Shown here in pieces: positions 62,484-64,000 of a DNA stretch of 64,000 bases. The translations under genes were made by a program, and so were the position numbers. The notes beneath the pieces were generated by a model, which was not told the origin of the DNA, searched no databases, and was given only the letters and a program-made list of their open reading frames with translations. Source of the stretch: UBA4660 sp034408895 (GTDB lineage Bacteria; Bacteroidota; Bacteroidia; Flavobacteriales_D; Sanyastnellaceae); assembly GCA_034408895.1 (NCBI GenBank), contig JAWXCI010000015.1, forward strand, positions 29,259 to 93,258, given 5' to 3'. Position 1 is the first letter of the stretch; each line of letters opens with the position of its first letter.

Positions 62484-62843
62484 TTGATCGTCATAAAAAT
62501 TGGTTCAACGCTTTTGAAGGGGCAGATCGCCATCAACCTCCGTACTAACAATGCCAACCTGGTACCGGCTTTTACCAGCCTGCCCGAGGCCGTGGCCGAT
62601 TTCACAGCCTACCAGCAATTGCTGGAACTACACCAGATGCTGCTGGAACTGGCCGAAAGTGTGGACGATGCCATGACAGCCCGCGGCAGCGAAGTAATGA
62701 GCAAGTACGTGAAACCTCTTTACAAAAATGTGAAGGAGGCCCGCGAACAAAACGTGCCCGGTGCCGATGCAGCTTTCGATGCCATGAATCCGTTTTATGA
62801 TCTTCCCGATCAGCCAGACGGAGGAGAACCTATCGTGCCGTAA
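62484..62843 (+). CDS. Hypothetical protein, probably truncated paralog of 63164 gene
   Basis: 119 residues from TTG 62484 directly after dsbD. It aligns with the protein at 63164 from about that protein's residue 50 on: NANLVPAFTSLPEAVADFTA matches PNLVPLHVSLTGFRSDITLT, and the ends NVPGADAAFDAMNPFY and NYPGIDAIVQELKPFF also match. The first about 50-60 residues of the longer protein are absent, so it looks 5'-truncated. Family function unknown. It may be a remnant. Confidence 0.62.
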   Translation: MIVIKIGSTLLKGQIAINLRTNNANLVPAFTSLPEAVADFTAYQQLLELHQMLLELAESVDDAMTARGSEVMSKYVKPLYKNVKEAREQNVPGADAAFDAMNPFYDLPDQPDGGEPIVP

Positions 62844-62866
62844 GCAACAACCACGGGATTAGTTCC

Positions 62867-62899
62867 AAACCCTCCCGACCTCCCTGGCCGGGAGGGTTT
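62867..62899 (+). terminator. Hairpin after the truncated paralog
   Basis: An 11-bp stem AAACCCTCCCG/CGGGAGGGTTT with an 11-base loop (62867-62899), followed by GGTTTT. It is a likely terminator, immediately before the repeat array. Confidence 0.7.
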
Positions 62900-62902
62900 G
62901 GT

Positions 62903-63136
62903 TTTATCGTTTCACGATGAAAATTTATCGTTCAGCGATAATACAATTATCCTTTAAGGATAAAACTTTATCAGCCATCGATGAAACTTTATCGTACAGT
63001 GAACAAACTTTATCTCTCAACGAACAAATTTTATCCAGTGTTACCAAAGTGATTATCCATTCATGATGAAATTTTATCTAATAGCGATAAAATTTTATCG
63101 TGCAACGAACAAATTTTATCGCAGAACGATAATACA
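62903..63136. repeat. Array of eleven 21-bp-period TTATC units
   Basis: TTATC occurs at 62904, 62925, 62947, 62968, 62989, 63010, 63031, 63053, 63074, 63095 and 63116: intervals of 21, with 22 only at the second and seventh steps. Each unit is close to TTTATCGnnnAACGAnnAAA, partly palindromic (TTTATCG/CGATAAA). As protein, each unit reads as a heptad LS-x-x-[DEN]-x-[IT]; the 22-bp steps shift the frame. Units 8-11 are in frame with the gene at 63164. Confidence 0.9.
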
Positions 63137-63163
63137 ACACCTATAAACAAAGGGAAGTACCCC

Positions 63164-63646
63164 ATGCCCTACGCCAACATAAATACCCCGATCTCCGCAG
63201 CTGACCTTACCCTTTTGCTCAGCTACTTCACGTCTATCGAAGCCAGAACCACTTTTGCCGTAAACCTCACCAAGAAGGAAAACAATGAAGTGGTGAAGTT
63301 GCTTGGCAAAAAATCCAGCGAGTTCCTGTTGCGTGTTCAGAAAATTGCCGGCAACAATCCCAACCTCGTACCGCTCCATGTCAGCCTCACCGGTTTCCGC
63401 AGCGATATCACGCTCACCAATGACCTTCTGAACCTGGTAGTGCGCTCCAGCCAAATAACCGAGCGACTGACCGATACCCACCGCGCGGTAAAGAACGAAG
63501 CGCTGCGCACGGCATTACAGCTATACAATATCGGGAGTACCACCGCTGAATCTAACTACCCCGGCATAGATGCCATAGTGCAGGAGCTGAAACCCTTCTT
63601 TCCGCGCACAGGCAAACGCAAAAAAGGACCTTCCGAAACTGAATGA
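63164..63646 (+). CDS. Hypothetical helical protein, intact paralog
   Basis: A 160-residue, apparently all-helical protein: MPYANINTPISAADLTLLLS, then VVKLLGKKSSEFLLRVQKIA, NLVPLHVSLTGFRSDITLTN, LVVRSSQITERLTDTHRAVK and the basic C-terminal end RTGKRKKGPSETE. It resembles a widespread, uncharacterised Bacteroidota family that I recall only loosely. No membrane segment or catalytic motif. A shorter paralog lies at 62484, and the repeat array directly upstream. A run of six A at 63620 allows a different C-terminal reading (see findings). Confidence 0.75.
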   Translation: MPYANINTPISAADLTLLLSYFTSIEARTTFAVNLTKKENNEVVKLLGKKSSEFLLRVQKIAGNNPNLVPLHVSLTGFRSDITLTNDLLNLVVRSSQITERLTDTHRAVKNEALRTALQLYNIGSTTAESNYPGIDAIVQELKPFFPRTGKRKKGPSETE

Positions 63647-63774
63647 AGTGCTCGGCAAAATGAATTTGGAAGAGGTGAAGAAAAAACTGGGGGAGGGTTA
63701 ACCCACCGTATTTTGAAAACCAGAAAAACACCGCGACATCAGGAAAGTAAAAAGCCCATTGGACAGTTTATGAC

Positions 63775-63831
63775 ACATGCGCATTTCCGTTATCTTCGAC
63801 CCACCATCAGACATGCGCATTTTTGTTATCT
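63775..63831. repeat. Two 21-bp direct repeats
   Basis: ACATGCGCATTTCCGTTATCT (one base split over 63775-63795) and its near copy at 63811-63831 with TT for CC; 19 of 21 bases agree, starts 36 bp apart. They lie about 90 bp upstream of the partial open frame at the right edge. They may be a regulator site. Confidence 0.8.
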
Positions 63832-63919
63832 AAATCATATATCACTGTTTTACATGGAATTGACAGAATGAGTGAGGGAGGAAACATGCGGGTATTTATG
63901 AGTTAGGCAACATTTTACC

Positions 63920-64000
63920 ATGACAACTCTCGACAAAATAATTGGACACAATTTCACCCAAAACCTTCTTGGGGACAGTGAAATAATTTCTAAAGGGCGA
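63920..64000 (+). CDS. Partial open reading frame at right edge
   Basis: ATG 63920 opens a frame of 27 codons that runs off the end of the window (MTTLDKIIGHNFTQNLLG, then DSEIISKGR). The fragment is too short to assign a family. The direct repeats at 63775-63831 upstream may control it. Confidence 0.45.
   Translation, partial: MTTLDKIIGHNFTQNLLGDSEIISKGR

Noticed and set aside
62903..63136. CRISPR array
   Set aside because: Units are 21 bp with no unique spacers, and the repeated core is only TTATC plus a few bases. No cas genes are near.

Overview
The window is chromosomal DNA from a Bacteroidota bacterium, most likely of the Flavobacteriales or a close relative. The signs are two secreted proteins with C-terminal type IX secretion (T9SS) sorting domains, the T9SS component PorZ, RemB/Wzi-like outer-membrane proteins, OstA-like LPS proteins, and promoter -7 elements of the Bacteroidota form TAnnTTTG ahead of several genes and one tRNA. 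Most of the content is ordinary core genome on both strands in short operons, with a scatter of decayed genes and small repeats.

Layout. 1-1860: a Rieske-like lipoprotein without its cluster ligands, a small SecA-derived protein, and a broken DUF6922/AbiEii toxin-antitoxin pair. 1983-14875: ahcY, a phosphopantetheinyl transferase, a T9SS cargo protein, a GH3-family enzyme, a GNAT acetyltransferase, rel, a Fur-family regulator, an alpha/beta hydrolase, purA and an OstA-like protein. 14878-25542: a DUF4143 ATPase with repeats at its promoter, pdhC-pdhA, cdd, a VTC/DUF4956/repeat-protein operon, methylmalonyl-CoA epimerase, a lipoprotein, an SDR and porZ. 25655-33795: tRNA-Gln, an aldehyde dehydrogenase, a TraB/GumN pseudogene, an ECF sigma operon, a C1 peptidase, ddl, a PIN toxin-antitoxin pair and ruvC. 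33825-42813: a glycosyltransferase, an ABC permease, a second AAA ATPase bracketed by a 13-bp palindrome, then a surface-polysaccharide operon (GDP-fucose synthase, two RemB/Wzi-like proteins, a WecA-type transferase). 42842-53755: pgk, glycyl-tRNA synthetase, an Asp-box protein, hemB, yidD, folA, thyA, a methyltransferase, purK, a T9SS propeller protein and an envelope protein. 53800-64000: a MITE-like element, a PLP-dependent Tat-exported enzyme, tRNA-Cys, a collapsed lpd relic, hemH, pabB, tilS, dsbD, and two paralogous unknown genes separated by an unusual 21-bp-period repeat array.

How the genes work together. Envelope functions dominate: porZ and its cargo (T9SS), OstA-like protein (LPS transport), fcl/WecA/RemB (surface glycans and possibly gliding), dsbD (periplasmic reduction) and yidD (membrane insertion). 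Central metabolism is represented by PDH E1-alpha and E2 (no pdhB or intact lpd here), thyA-folA, hemB and hemH, purA and purK. The most promising unexplained items are (i) the 11-unit TTATC array at 62903-63136, whose units repeat every 21 or 22 bp and sit between two paralogs, (ii) two unrelated AAA ATPase genes that each carry repeat or palindrome sequences directly upstream of a TACATTTG promoter element, one of them flanked by the same 13-mer on both sides, and (iii) an lpd pseudogene that keeps only its two ends. Functional statements rest on motif reading by eye; no database search was run.
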